A DNA stretch of 18,389 bases, from positions 1 to 18,389 of the forward strand of contig JACOEF010000148.1 of NCBI GenBank assembly GCA_024998705.1. Reading direction: 5' to 3'. Made by a program: the position numbers and the translations under genes. The notes under the pieces were generated by a model. That model searched no databases. It had not been told where the DNA came from and saw only the letters and a list, made by a program, of their open reading frames with translations. Positions within the stretch are counted from its first letter, which is position 1, and every line of letters begins with the position of its first letter. Shown piece after piece: positions 1 to 7,188 of the stretch. The DNA comes from Nitrospira sp. Its GTDB lineage: Bacteria > Nitrospirota > Nitrospiria > Nitrospirales > Nitrospiraceae.

Positions 1-1
1 T

Positions 2-364
2 ACCCCTACGAACGACATCTGCGTCTCGTCTGGAACGAGCCGGCTCTGGGCGCTGTTTTACAAAACCGGGAGTGCGTATCAAGAGCCGATTATCGGAACG
101 GCTACATCGGGAGCGAACCAAACGGTCAATAAGTTCGGCTCTCTTGGGGAAGGATTGGCGTTCGGTATCGTGGTTCACATGGGTTCAGGCCGGGACGGCG
201 GCAGTCCCTTTGGGCTTCTCATCAATATGAGTCAGGGAAATTTTGGCGACTGTGCGACGTGTGGGTTCGGAGGAGGATCTCCTGGAGGCCTACCGAGCTC
301 GAACATCGGCGCCAATGTTGCGATTGATCCACGGAGCCGATACTTCTCATGGACGAACATGTGA
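2..364 (+). CDS. C-terminal end of a probable PilY1-type pilus protein (5' partial)
   Basis: The frame is open from the window edge to a TGA at 362-364, giving about 120 residues with no start inside the window that must be used. The stretch reads ICVSSGTSRLWALFYKTGSA, which resembles the end of the C-terminal beta-propeller of PilY1/PilC proteins (a Cys, a G-T-S-R-L-x-A-L strand, then a turn with a TG). PilY1 proteins sit at the tip or base of type IV pili and work in adhesion and pilus extension. The tail is rich in Gly, Ser and Asn, with a C-x-x-C pair (DCATCG). The next gene starts inside this stop (TGATG), so the two are probably co-translated. The family call rests on a short fragment and memory of the family; any large secreted repeat protein is an alternative. 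Confidence 0.5.
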   Translation, partial: TPTNDICVSSGTSRLWALFYKTGSAYQEPIIGTATSGANQTVNKFGSLGEGLAFGIVVHMGSGRDGGSPFGLLINMSQGNFGDCATCGFGGGSPGGLPSSNIGANVAIDPRSRYFSWTNM

Positions 365-1386
365 TGATCGCTTTGAGGCAGGTGCTACATGAGAGGGTGG
401 GGGGACTCCGTCCCCTTGCCTTTCTTCAGGCAACTCGTCTGGGTTTGATGGTCCTCGCGGTTGCTGTCTGCGGCGGGTGTTCCTCATCTCCTCAGGATGG
501 GGCGGGTGCCGCAGGCAGCACAAAGACTAACCATCCTCCGACCGTCCGCCTGGTAACCATTGTTCCAAATCCTCTCGTCTTGGCCGGACCTATCACTGCG
601 CATGTGGCTGTTGACGATCCAGACGGTACCGAACCGGTAACACGATTTCAGTGGATCGTGAACGGAAGCCCGGTCCTGGGGGCGACGGGGTTTGAGTTCG
701 AGGCAGATCGTGTGAAGCGGGGTGACACGGTTGCGCTTGAAGTGGTGGCCTCTGACGGCCAGGTAGAGAGTAGCCCCTATCGCACTGATCCGGTGACTGT
801 GGTGAATACTCCGCCTCTCGTCTCGCGCGTCACGATTGAGGCGGATTCGCCTGACAAGGGAAATCGCGTCTTTGCCAAAGTTGAGGCGGTCGATCCAGAC
901 CGTGACGACATCCAATACCTGTACCGTTGGTGGCGAAACGACAAGCAAGTGAAGGAAGGAGATGACAACGTTCTTGATACCACGGGTTTTGGCCGCAAAG
1001 ATATTGTGGCAGTCGAAGTGGTTGCGCGAGATCAGGATGCACCCGCCGCCCCAGCTCGGTCGGTGCCGATTGTGCTGGGGAATTCCCCACCACAAATCCT
1101 GTCGACTCCCGCCGCGTTAACAAATCGAGAGCAATACGAATATGTTGTCCAGGCGAAGGATCTAGATGGAGATAGCGTCAGTTATGGGTTAGAGACTGGT
1201 CCTCCAGGGATGACGATTGATAAGGTGACGGGCCAACTGACGTGGAACGTTACAGCAGGTGTTACAGGGACTCACCGGGTAAAGGTGATGGCGGAAGATG
1301 GTCAGGGCGGTACAGCCTGGCAGGAGTTTGAACTTTCGATTCCCTCCACGGCTCAGTCACCGACGGCGTCTCCGTCCCAAGGCTAA
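364..1386 (+). CDS. Lipoprotein with tandem Ig-like/cadherin-like domains
   Basis: A protein of about 340 residues. The ATG at 364 overlaps the upstream stop (TGATG); an in-frame ATG at 349 is the alternative start. The N-terminus has an Arg-containing n-region, a hydrophobic core (LGLMVLAVAV) and Cys39 followed by SSS. This fits lipidation, although position -3 is Cys, which is a poor lipobox. After a Gly/Ala/Ser linker come three beta-rich repeats, each opening with a Pro-Pro motif (NHPPTVRLV, NTPPLVSRV, NSPPQILST). They contain the VDDPDGTEP and VDPDRDD turns typical of Ig-like and cadherin-like folds. The third repeat (PPGMTIDKVTGQLTWN) matches the putative Ig (He_PIG) pattern. There are no catalytic residues. 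It is likely a periplasmic or surface structural or adhesive partner of the pilus protein upstream. Confidence 0.72.
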   Translation: MIALRQVLHERVGGLRPLAFLQATRLGLMVLAVAVCGGCSSSPQDGAGAAGSTKTNHPPTVRLVTIVPNPLVLAGPITAHVAVDDPDGTEPVTRFQWIVNGSPVLGATGFEFEADRVKRGDTVALEVVASDGQVESSPYRTDPVTVVNTPPLVSRVTIEADSPDKGNRVFAKVEAVDPDRDDIQYLYRWWRNDKQVKEGDDNVLDTTGFGRKDIVAVEVVARDQDAPAAPARSVPIVLGNSPPQILSTPAALTNREQYEYVVQAKDLDGDSVSYGLETGPPGMTIDKVTGQLTWNVTAGVTGTHRVKVMAEDGQGGTAWQEFELSIPSTAQSPTASPSQG

Positions 1387-1434
1387 TCTGTTCCGAGGGG
1401 GTTTCCTTATTTTCTGGCGCGCCCCCTTCCGCCC

Positions 1435-1464
1435 TTGTTCCAGACTTTCCCGGTTTGTTAGAAT
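1435..1464 (+). promoter_or_regulatory. Probable sigma70-type promoter of phoH-ybeY(-ftsY)
   Basis: -35 TTGTTC at 1435-1440, an 18-bp spacer and -10 TAGAAT at 1459-1464, preceded by TGT so that it resembles an extended -10. The predicted transcript would begin near 1471, only a few bases before the TTG at 1477. The same architecture recurs at several other genes in this window. Confidence 0.5.
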
Positions 1465-1476
1465 CTTCCTATCGTC

Positions 1477-2565
1477 TTGACGAAAGGGGTTTTCGACACC
1501 GGCGTGCGCAAGATCAAACTACGGGAAGGCACGAATACCGCAGCCCTCTTTGGGCACCACGATCGACACCTCAAGTTGATTGAGGAAGAGTTCGGGGTGC
1601 GATGCTCGGCGCGGGGTGAAGAAGTGACGGTGGAGGGGACGCCCGAGACCGTCAAGCAGGCCGAGCGGGTGCTTAATGAGCTCGCTTCGTTGACCAATGA
1701 AGGTTATGATCTCCGGTCCGACGACGTCACACACGCGCTGACCGCCCTCCGTCATAACCAGGACGCTTCCCTCAAAGAACTGCTATTCAGCGCTTCCCCC
1801 ATCGTGACACGGAAGCGGTTCATCGTTCCGAAGACTCCGACCCAAAAATACTATCTGGACGCGATCGAAAAACACGACATCGTGATCGGTATCGGCCCTG
1901 CGGGCACGGGCAAGACCTACTTGGCCATGGCTATGGCGGTCAGTGCGCTGATGAAGAAAGATGTGAGCCGCATCATCCTTGCGCGGCCCGCCGTCGAAGC
2001 TGGCGAGAAGCTCGGGTATTTGCCTGGCGATATGTATGCCAAGGTCAATCCGTACCTTCGGCCACTCTATGACGCGCTGTTCGACATGATGGATATGGAG
2101 CGGGCCAACCGCCTGATCGAGCGAGGGGACATCGAAATCGCGCCCCTGGCCTTCATGCGTGGTCGCACACTGAACGATTCATTTGTGATCTTGGACGAAG
2201 CGCAAAACGCGACCGCCGAACAAATGAAGATGTTCCTCACACGGCTGGGATTTCATTCGAAGGCCGTCGTGACGGGGGACATCACGCAGATCGATCTGCC
2301 GTCCGATCGGGTGTCGGGTCTCATCGAGGTGCGCGATATTCTTCAGGACATTGCCGGGATCGAGTTTGTCTACTTCGATGAGCGAGACGTTGTTCGGCAT
2401 CGCCTTGTCCAGGAGATCATCAAAGCCTACGATCGTCACACGGCTGGTCCTGCGCATCCGGCTCAACAACGAAAAGGCGAGGCTCAGACCAAGGGCCATC
2501 GCGTGGATTCTAAGCCCACTCGTCCCGCGTCTCCTTCCACAGGTTCCTGGGGCCAGTCGCATTAA
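1477..2565 (+). CDS. phoH: PhoH-family ATPase
   Basis: 362 residues, normal for a PhoH/PhoL protein. An N-terminal KH-like region (about 10-90) is followed by the PhoH P-loop domain. Walker A is GPAGTGKT (140-147) and Walker B is VILDEAQN with D240 and E241. The family signatures RPAVEAGEKLGYLPGD and FMRGRTLND are also present. PhoH proteins are cytoplasmic ATPases linked to RNA processing and often sit next to ybeY, as here: the TAA overlaps the ybeY ATG (TAATG at 2563-2567). The last ~35 residues are a Lys/Arg/Pro/Ser-rich tail beyond the conserved domain. The start is uncertain: TTG 1477 has no Shine-Dalgarno sequence and lies just after the predicted transcription start, while GTG 1504 is an in-frame alternative that would begin MRKIKLREG. 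The family call is firm; the exact N-terminus is not. Confidence 0.93.
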   Translation: MTKGVFDTGVRKIKLREGTNTAALFGHHDRHLKLIEEEFGVRCSARGEEVTVEGTPETVKQAERVLNELASLTNEGYDLRSDDVTHALTALRHNQDASLKELLFSASPIVTRKRFIVPKTPTQKYYLDAIEKHDIVIGIGPAGTGKTYLAMAMAVSALMKKDVSRIILARPAVEAGEKLGYLPGDMYAKVNPYLRPLYDALFDMMDMERANRLIERGDIEIAPLAFMRGRTLNDSFVILDEAQNATAEQMKMFLTRLGFHSKAVVTGDITQIDLPSDRVSGLIEVRDILQDIAGIEFVYFDERDVVRHRLVQEIIKAYDRHTAGPAHPAQQRKGEAQTKGHRVDSKPTRPASPSTGSWGQSH

Positions 2566-3035
2566 TGCCGGTTGTGATCGGCATGCGGCTGAGGAGGTGC
2601 CACCTCCGTCTCGGGGCACTCAAAAAACTCGCCCTGCAGGTACTGCAAGCCGTCGGCGAAGCCGAGGCGCTGTTGAGCCTTGAGATCGTCGGCGACGTGA
2701 GGATGCAGCGCCTAAATCGAACCTTTCGTCATCGTGACAAGACAACGGATGTGCTGGCGTTCTCGACCAGGGAAGGGCCTGGGCCATCCTCATCTCTGCT
2801 CGGTGACGTCGTCATTTCTCTCCCGCAAGCCATTCGTCAGGCGCGTCGGCATGAGCAGGGCGTTGACCACGAGTTAGCCGTGCTGCTGATTCATGGCGTG
2901 CTCCACTTGTGCGGATATGATCACGAGCGCAGCGAGGCGGAGGCGCAGCGCATGACTCGGCGTGAAAAGGCCGTGCTTCGAGCCATCGCTCCCGTTCCAC
3001 GGCTATTGGTGTCGCACGGATCAGATCGGGTATGA
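2565..3035 (+). CDS. ybeY: Endoribonuclease YbeY (rRNA maturation factor)
   Basis: 156 residues, typical of the family. The zinc-binding signature H-G-x-L-H-L-x-G-Y-D-H is complete: H110, H114 and H120 with Asp119. Upstream is the conserved stretch containing LNRTFRHRDKTTDVLAFS, matching the family's LN-x-x-[FY]R-x-K-x-x-x-TDVLSF element. YbeY is a single-strand-specific metal-dependent RNase that acts in 16S rRNA 3'-end maturation and ribosome quality control. The ATG overlaps the phoH stop, so it is translationally coupled to phoH. The last ~15 residues, after the ARAI-like helix, are a family-specific tail. Confidence 0.93.
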   Translation: MPVVIGMRLRRCHLRLGALKKLALQVLQAVGEAEALLSLEIVGDVRMQRLNRTFRHRDKTTDVLAFSTREGPGPSSSLLGDVVISLPQAIRQARRHEQGVDHELAVLLIHGVLHLCGYDHERSEAEAQRMTRREKAVLRAIAPVPRLLVSHGSDRV

Positions 3036-3123
3036 TGCAGAACTTGATCACCGTATTCGACAAATCCTAGGTTGGATCGTTCATCAATCAGTCGGATGGC
3101 TTGACGAGAGGGTGAGGTACGCG

Positions 3124-4038
3124 GTGGGTTGGTTTCAGAAACTAAGTGCAGGGCTCTCTAAAACACGGGATGCGGTCACGGGACAGCTGGATCGACTCCT
3201 GGGGCGGGCGGCTGATCCGGCGCTGCTGGATGAGCTGGAGGTGGCCCTGATCAGCGCAGACCTGGGTATGCCGGTCGTGGAACGTGTGATGGGGCAGCTG
3301 CGGGCTCAGATGCGGGGCGGTAATTTTTCGTCGGCCGATAAAGTGCGAGATCTCCTGCGACAATCCGTGCTGCAAATTCTTCTTCCGACACAATCCGCCT
3401 CGATGGAGCAACTAGTGGCGCAAGGGCCGCGTCCCTTTGTGATCCTGGCTGTGGGAGTCAACGGGGTCGGCAAGACGACGACGGTGGCCAAGTTGACCCA
3501 ACAATTTCGTCAACAGGGGAAAAAGCCATTGCTCGTGGCCGGCGACACCTTCCGGGCGGCCGCGATTGACCAATTGCAGGTGAGGGCGGACCGCATCGAG
3601 GTCGATGTCATTCGCCATCGTCCGGGTGCGGATCCCGCTGCCGTCGCTTATGACGGGATAACGGCTGCGAAAGCGCGTGGCTCAGATGTCGTGTTGATCG
3701 ATACGGCTGGGCGGCTGCATACCAAAACAAACCTGATGGACGAGTTGCGAAAGATCAAGCGTATCGTTGCCCAAGAGTGCCAGGGGGCGCCTCATGAAGT
3801 GTTGCTCGTGTTGGATGCGACAGTCGGGCAGAATGCCATTGCTCAAGCGAGACAGTTCCATGAGGCTGTCGGGGTGACCGGAATCGCCCTGACGAAGCTG
3901 GATGGCACGGCGCGTGGCGGCATCGTAGTGGCCATTGCCGACACGTTCAAAATTCCGGTTCGGCTGATCGGAGTCGGTGAATCGGTCGAGGACCTGCAGG
4001 ACTTTGATGCCAAGGCATTTGTCGACGCGTTGTTCTAG
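3124..4038 (+). CDS. ftsY: Signal recognition particle receptor FtsY
   Basis: 304 residues from the GTG at 3124, which follows a GAGG Shine-Dalgarno sequence at 3113-3116. The open frame extends further upstream, but that part overlaps ybeY and lacks FtsY-like sequence. The protein is essentially the NG domain. Present are an N-domain helical bundle, G1 GVNGVGKTT (111-119), the DTFRAAAIDQL insertion-box motif, G3 DTAGR (193-197) and G4 TKLDG (257-261), followed by GTARGG. FtsY is the membrane-associated GTPase that docks the Ffh-nascent chain complex onto the Sec translocon. The long acidic A-domain of the E. coli protein is absent; a short basic/amphipathic N-terminus (GWFQKLSAGLSKTRDAV) probably serves for membrane binding. 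It ends in TAG (TTC TAG), showing that TAG is read as stop in this genome. Confidence 0.95.
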   Translation: MGWFQKLSAGLSKTRDAVTGQLDRLLGRAADPALLDELEVALISADLGMPVVERVMGQLRAQMRGGNFSSADKVRDLLRQSVLQILLPTQSASMEQLVAQGPRPFVILAVGVNGVGKTTTVAKLTQQFRQQGKKPLLVAGDTFRAAAIDQLQVRADRIEVDVIRHRPGADPAAVAYDGITAAKARGSDVVLIDTAGRLHTKTNLMDELRKIKRIVAQECQGAPHEVLLVLDATVGQNAIAQARQFHEAVGVTGIALTKLDGTARGGIVVAIADTFKIPVRLIGVGESVEDLQDFDAKAFVDALF

Positions 4039-4094
4039 CCCTCACTAAAGGCCCCCCCTCAGACGCTTTCACTCAATTGCTTCTCATCCCGTCG

Positions 4095-4123
4095 AGCCCA
4101 TGTTAGGCTTTCTCTAACGGGCT
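4095..4123. promoter_or_regulatory. Interrupted palindrome upstream of the response regulator; promoter/operator or hairpin
   Basis: AGCCC-AT-GTTAG, a 7-base loop (GCTTTCT), then CTAAC-GGGCT. All ten bases of each arm pair if the AT is bulged. It lies between the ftsY stop (4038) and the response-regulator ATG (4180). It includes TGTTAGGCT (4101-4109), which resembles the local -10 element (TGTTAGACT upstream of 15998). No T-run follows, so a classical terminator is unlikely. An operator lying over a -10 box, or a structured RNA, are the options. Confidence 0.4.
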
Positions 4124-4179
4124 GCTTCCGCTGTGCGGCCTTGTCGCCATTGGCCGTGAGGCACATACAGGATGAGATT

Positions 4180-4965
4180 ATGAGCACGTTACTGGTGATC
4201 GACGATGATCGGTTGCACTGCGACCTGTTGCAGATGGCACTCGCCCGTCACGGGTATCAGGTCAATATTGCGACCAGCGGACGCGAAGGTGTCGAACTGT
4301 TTCGACAGCTTCGTCCACTGGTGACGCTCCTTGATTTGCGCATGCCGGAAATGGATGGTCTGGCGGTGCTCAAGGAAATCCGAGCGCACGACCCGCGCGC
4401 CGGGGTGATTATCCTCGGGGGTGGCGCGACGGAGCAGTTGGAGAATCAGGCGCGTGAGTTGCACGTCACGGATTTTCTGCGAAAAGGGCTGTCGCTGGAT
4501 GTGCTCATCGGAGCCGTTCACCGTGTGGCGCAGCAGGCGAGGCGACAGGCATCATCTGAGCAGTCCCGTGCCGCGGAAGAGATGGACCAGCTTCCTGATG
4601 AGCAGATCCTTGTGGTTGATGATGATGTGATGGCGCGCGACCTCCTGGTGCGATTTCTCAGCCTTCGCGGCTACCAGGTTCGAGCCGCGCAGGATGGTCG
4701 CGAAGCGTTACGGCTGATTGGCGACTCGGCACCGGATTTATTGATCCTGGATCTCGCTATGCCGGAGATGAACGGGGTCGAGGTCTTGCGGGCGTTGGCG
4801 GCACGAGACTTTGCCGGCCGGACGATCATTTTGGGCGGACATCACAACGACTCCTTACTGGCCGAGGCCTGGGCGTTGGGTCCGCAAGAGGTGCTGGATA
4901 AGCCCATTGATTTGGAGCGGGCGTTGATGGCTATCCAGCTTGTGATGGTCTGTCGGGAGTGTTAA
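4180..4965 (+). CDS. Response regulator with two receiver domains and no output domain
   Basis: 261 residues from the ATG at 4180, which has an AGGATGAG Shine-Dalgarno region just upstream. It is two REC domains in tandem. REC1 (about 2-118) has D8/D9, phospho-acceptor D52 in LLDLRMPEMDG and K102. A charged linker follows. REC2 (about 142-258) has D147/D148, D191 in LILDLAMPEMNG and K241 in LDKPID. Both acceptor sites therefore look phosphorylatable. The Thr/Ser expected at the end of beta-4 is Gly in both domains (G80 and G219, each in the shared IILGG motif). There is no DNA-binding, GGDEF or other output domain, so it probably acts through protein contacts or as a phosphate relay. It sits 33 bp before the metallopeptidase gene and may be co-transcribed with it. 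Confidence 0.85.
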   Translation: MSTLLVIDDDRLHCDLLQMALARHGYQVNIATSGREGVELFRQLRPLVTLLDLRMPEMDGLAVLKEIRAHDPRAGVIILGGGATEQLENQARELHVTDFLRKGLSLDVLIGAVHRVAQQARRQASSEQSRAAEEMDQLPDEQILVVDDDVMARDLLVRFLSLRGYQVRAAQDGREALRLIGDSAPDLLILDLAMPEMNGVEVLRALAARDFAGRTIILGGHHNDSLLAEAWALGPQEVLDKPIDLERALMAIQLVMVCREC

Positions 4966-4966
4966 T

Positions 4967-4997
4967 CTTCACCGTCCACCTCGGGGTGCCGGTGAAG
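4967..4997 (+). promoter_or_regulatory. Hairpin overlapping the Shine-Dalgarno region of the metallopeptidase gene
   Basis: CTTCACCG (4967-4974) is perfectly complementary to CGGTGAAG (4990-4997). Inside it CACC and GGTG pair around a TCGG tetraloop. The right arm contains GGTGAAGG, the only Shine-Dalgarno-like sequence for the next gene. It fills nearly all of the gap between the response regulator and the metallopeptidase. It could tune coupling between the two genes; no T-run follows, so it is not an obvious terminator. Confidence 0.5.
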
Positions 4998-4998
4998 G

Positions 4999-7188
4999 GT
5001 GACTGGTTTGTATCGCCTCATCCGTTTGGGTCTGCTCACAATTTGTTTCCTGCCTGCGCCTGTACTCGCCGAGTCAGTCCTCCAGCATCCGACGATTGAA
5101 CATCATCAGCTTACCCTTGAATTACGTCCTGATTCCCATCAACTGGTCGCGACGGATCGAGTGACCGTTGCGGGAGCAGCTCCCGGTCAGGAACTGGCAT
5201 TTTCCCTTGCACCGACACTCGTGTTGGAACGGGTCGAGGATCTCACGCATTGTCAGGACCCCTGCGAGTCCGCACCCGCGATTCTATTTGTAAGGGACAG
5301 CGCGTCAAGTAAGGCGGAGTCGCAGCGCATTATCCTGAAGCAGCCGCCCGCGAATCTGGCAGGGGGATCGATACGGCTCAATTTTGTCTATCATGGGGTG
5401 ATTGATGATCCTCCCCGAGATCCGCGCCACCTGCGGTTTGTTACGCCGAGCGAAACAGCCGGCCACATCGGCCCTGAAGGGGTGTACCTCAGCAGCGAGA
5501 GCCAGTGGTACCCGGACCTCGACGATTCGTTGGCCACCTATGACGTAAACATCATGCTGCCTGAAGGGTGGGCCGCCGTCACGCAGGGCACGGCTCAGGC
5601 CGACGCCTCGAGATGGATTGTTTCTACGAAAAGCGAAGCGCTGACGGTGGTGGCCAACCGGTTTGTGGTCAAGACTCGCGCCTGGAAGGCGCAATCCGGG
5701 CAGTCGATTCAGCTGGCGACGTATCTCTTCCCGGACGAGGCCGCGCTGGCCGATGAGTACCTCGATGCATCGGCCAGATATCTCGACGCCTATATCCCGC
5801 TGCTGGGCGCCTACCCCTTTTCACAATTTGCCGTCGTCGAAAACTTTTTCTCGAGCGGATTGGGTATGCCGTCCTTTACGCTGCTGGGAAGCGGGGTCAT
5901 CAAGCGTCACTATACGCAACCGTATGCTTTGGGGCATGAGATCGTGCATTCCTGGATCGGCAATGGGGTTTTCAACCGGGTGAGTCAGGGCAACTGGGTG
6001 GAGGGGCTGACGACCTACTTGTCCAACTACTACTATCACGAGTTGACCGGCGACGAGGCGCAGGCTCGTGAGCAACGGCGGTTGATGCTGCTGGGTTATT
6101 CCGTCTACGTGCGTCCTCATGAAGGATACCCGCTTAAGAAGTTTGCGCAAAAGAGCGACGAGAAAGACAATGCCATCGGCTACCAGAAATCCGCCATGGT
6201 CTTTCATGCGCTGAGGCAGGAAGTGGGTGATGCGGCATTTTGGCGGGCGCTGAAGCGCATTCCGGAACGGTATCTTGGGGCAGTGGCCGATTGGAGTGAT
6301 TTGGAGCGGACCTTTCAGGAAGAGGCGGGTCGCGACCTGCGATGGTTTTTTGCCCAGTGGGTCGAGCATGCCGGTATACCGGACCTCGCCCTGTCCGGCC
6401 TTCGAGCGCAGAGTATCTCCGGCGCATCCGGCCACGCGAACGTCGTCGAGGCGACGGTCGATATCGCTCAGCGCGACGAGCCTTATCGGGCTCCAGTGGA
6501 GCTAGAGTTCGTGTTGAGTGAGGGGCGCACCCAGCGCGTCCGCGTTCCATTGAGCGCCGCACAGCAGGACCTCGTCGTCCCCCTTGCGGAGCTGCCGTCG
6601 GCAGTCCGGTTGGATCCGGATTATCATCTGTTCCGGCGTGTGGCACGGAGCGAGATGGCTCCCATGCTGAATCTGTATGTGACGGATGGACAGCGAACCG
6701 TTGTCTTGGCCCAAGACTCCGCGGGGAAACCGGGCCCGTTCGGCGACATCCTCCAGCGTATCGCCGCACAGGAAGCGGCGAAGCCTGGTGCCGCGCGCAC
6801 GGCTGTGTTGGAATCACGTGAGGGCAACCGGCCTGCGCCACCGGGATCGTTGCTGTTGCTGGGTGATCCGCGCGAGAATCCGGGGGCGGCAGAAGCGTTT
6901 CGCTCTTGCGGCGAACGTGTCCGTCTCCTCGAGGACGGATTTTCCGTGGAGGGTAAGACGTACGAAGGCGCCACCATGGCGTTGCTGGTTTCCTGTCGGC
7001 GCGATGAGTATCCCGGCAGTGTGGTGACCCTGCTGTATGGAGTGACGCCTCAGGCGCTCGGGCGTGTGGCCCGACTCTTGTTTTTTTACGGGTGGCAGAG
7101 TTATGTGGTCTTTCATGACGGAGCCGTGGTTGCACGGGGAGATTGGGAGGATACGATGAGTGCAGAGGTGCCAATTGAAACACGTTAA
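4999..7188 (+). CDS. Secreted M1-family-like zinc metallopeptidase
   Basis: 729 residues from GTG 4999; TTG 5008 is better spaced from the AAGGG and is a credible alternative start. A Sec signal peptide (about 1-24, hydrophobic LGLLTICFLPAPVLA) leads into an M1-type N-terminal beta domain. The catalytic domain has H313-E314-x-x-H317 and E335 (WVEGLTTYL), with Tyr395 in GYQKSAMVFHALR at the place of the M1 catalytic tyrosine. The spacing is HEXXH-X17-E, one residue shorter than the usual X18. The GxMEN exopeptidase motif is replaced by GLGMPSFTLLG, so classical aminopeptidase activity is doubtful. Residues from about 540 form a separate alpha/beta domain (LLLLGDPREN, ALLVSCRRDEYPGS) that I do not recognise. 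It is probably periplasmic or outer-membrane associated. The TolB-like gene starts inside its 3' end. Confidence 0.8.
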   Translation: MTGLYRLIRLGLLTICFLPAPVLAESVLQHPTIEHHQLTLELRPDSHQLVATDRVTVAGAAPGQELAFSLAPTLVLERVEDLTHCQDPCESAPAILFVRDSASSKAESQRIILKQPPANLAGGSIRLNFVYHGVIDDPPRDPRHLRFVTPSETAGHIGPEGVYLSSESQWYPDLDDSLATYDVNIMLPEGWAAVTQGTAQADASRWIVSTKSEALTVVANRFVVKTRAWKAQSGQSIQLATYLFPDEAALADEYLDASARYLDAYIPLLGAYPFSQFAVVENFFSSGLGMPSFTLLGSGVIKRHYTQPYALGHEIVHSWIGNGVFNRVSQGNWVEGLTTYLSNYYYHELTGDEAQAREQRRLMLLGYSVYVRPHEGYPLKKFAQKSDEKDNAIGYQKSAMVFHALRQEVGDAAFWRALKRIPERYLGAVADWSDLERTFQEEAGRDLRWFFAQWVEHAGIPDLALSGLRAQSISGASGHANVVEATVDIAQRDEPYRAPVELEFVLSEGRTQRVRVPLSAAQQDLVVPLAELPSAVRLDPDYHLFRRVARSEMAPMLNLYVTDGQRTVVLAQDSAGKPGPFGDILQRIAAQEAAKPGAARTAVLESREGNRPAPPGSLLLLGDPRENPGAAEAFRSCGERVRLLEDGFSVEGKTYEGATMALLVSCRRDEYPGSVVTLLYGVTPQALGRVARLLFFYGWQSYVVFHDGAVVARGDWEDTMSAEVPIETR

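Noticed and set aside
484..1095. A 203-codon minus-strand frame opposite the lipoprotein
   Set aside because: No recognisable motif, no ribosome site, and it opposes a coherent lipoprotein with repeats.
1393..1427. GGGGG...CCCCC inverted repeat after the lipoprotein gene
   Set aside because: Short stem with a ~20-base loop and no T-run; not convincing as a terminator.
3006..3036. Promoter-like TTGGTG...TATGAT before ftsY
   Set aside because: The 19-bp spacing is poor and it lies within the ybeY 3' end; co-transcription with ybeY is as likely.
3035..3070. Tiny ATG frame (11 codons) right after the ybeY stop
   Set aside because: Too short to support, no Shine-Dalgarno sequence; the ATG overlap with the TGA is likely chance.
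4036..4038. FtsY TAG considered as a third readthrough TAG
   Set aside because: The protein ends at the usual family length and the codons beyond show no family-like sequence, so this is a normal stop.
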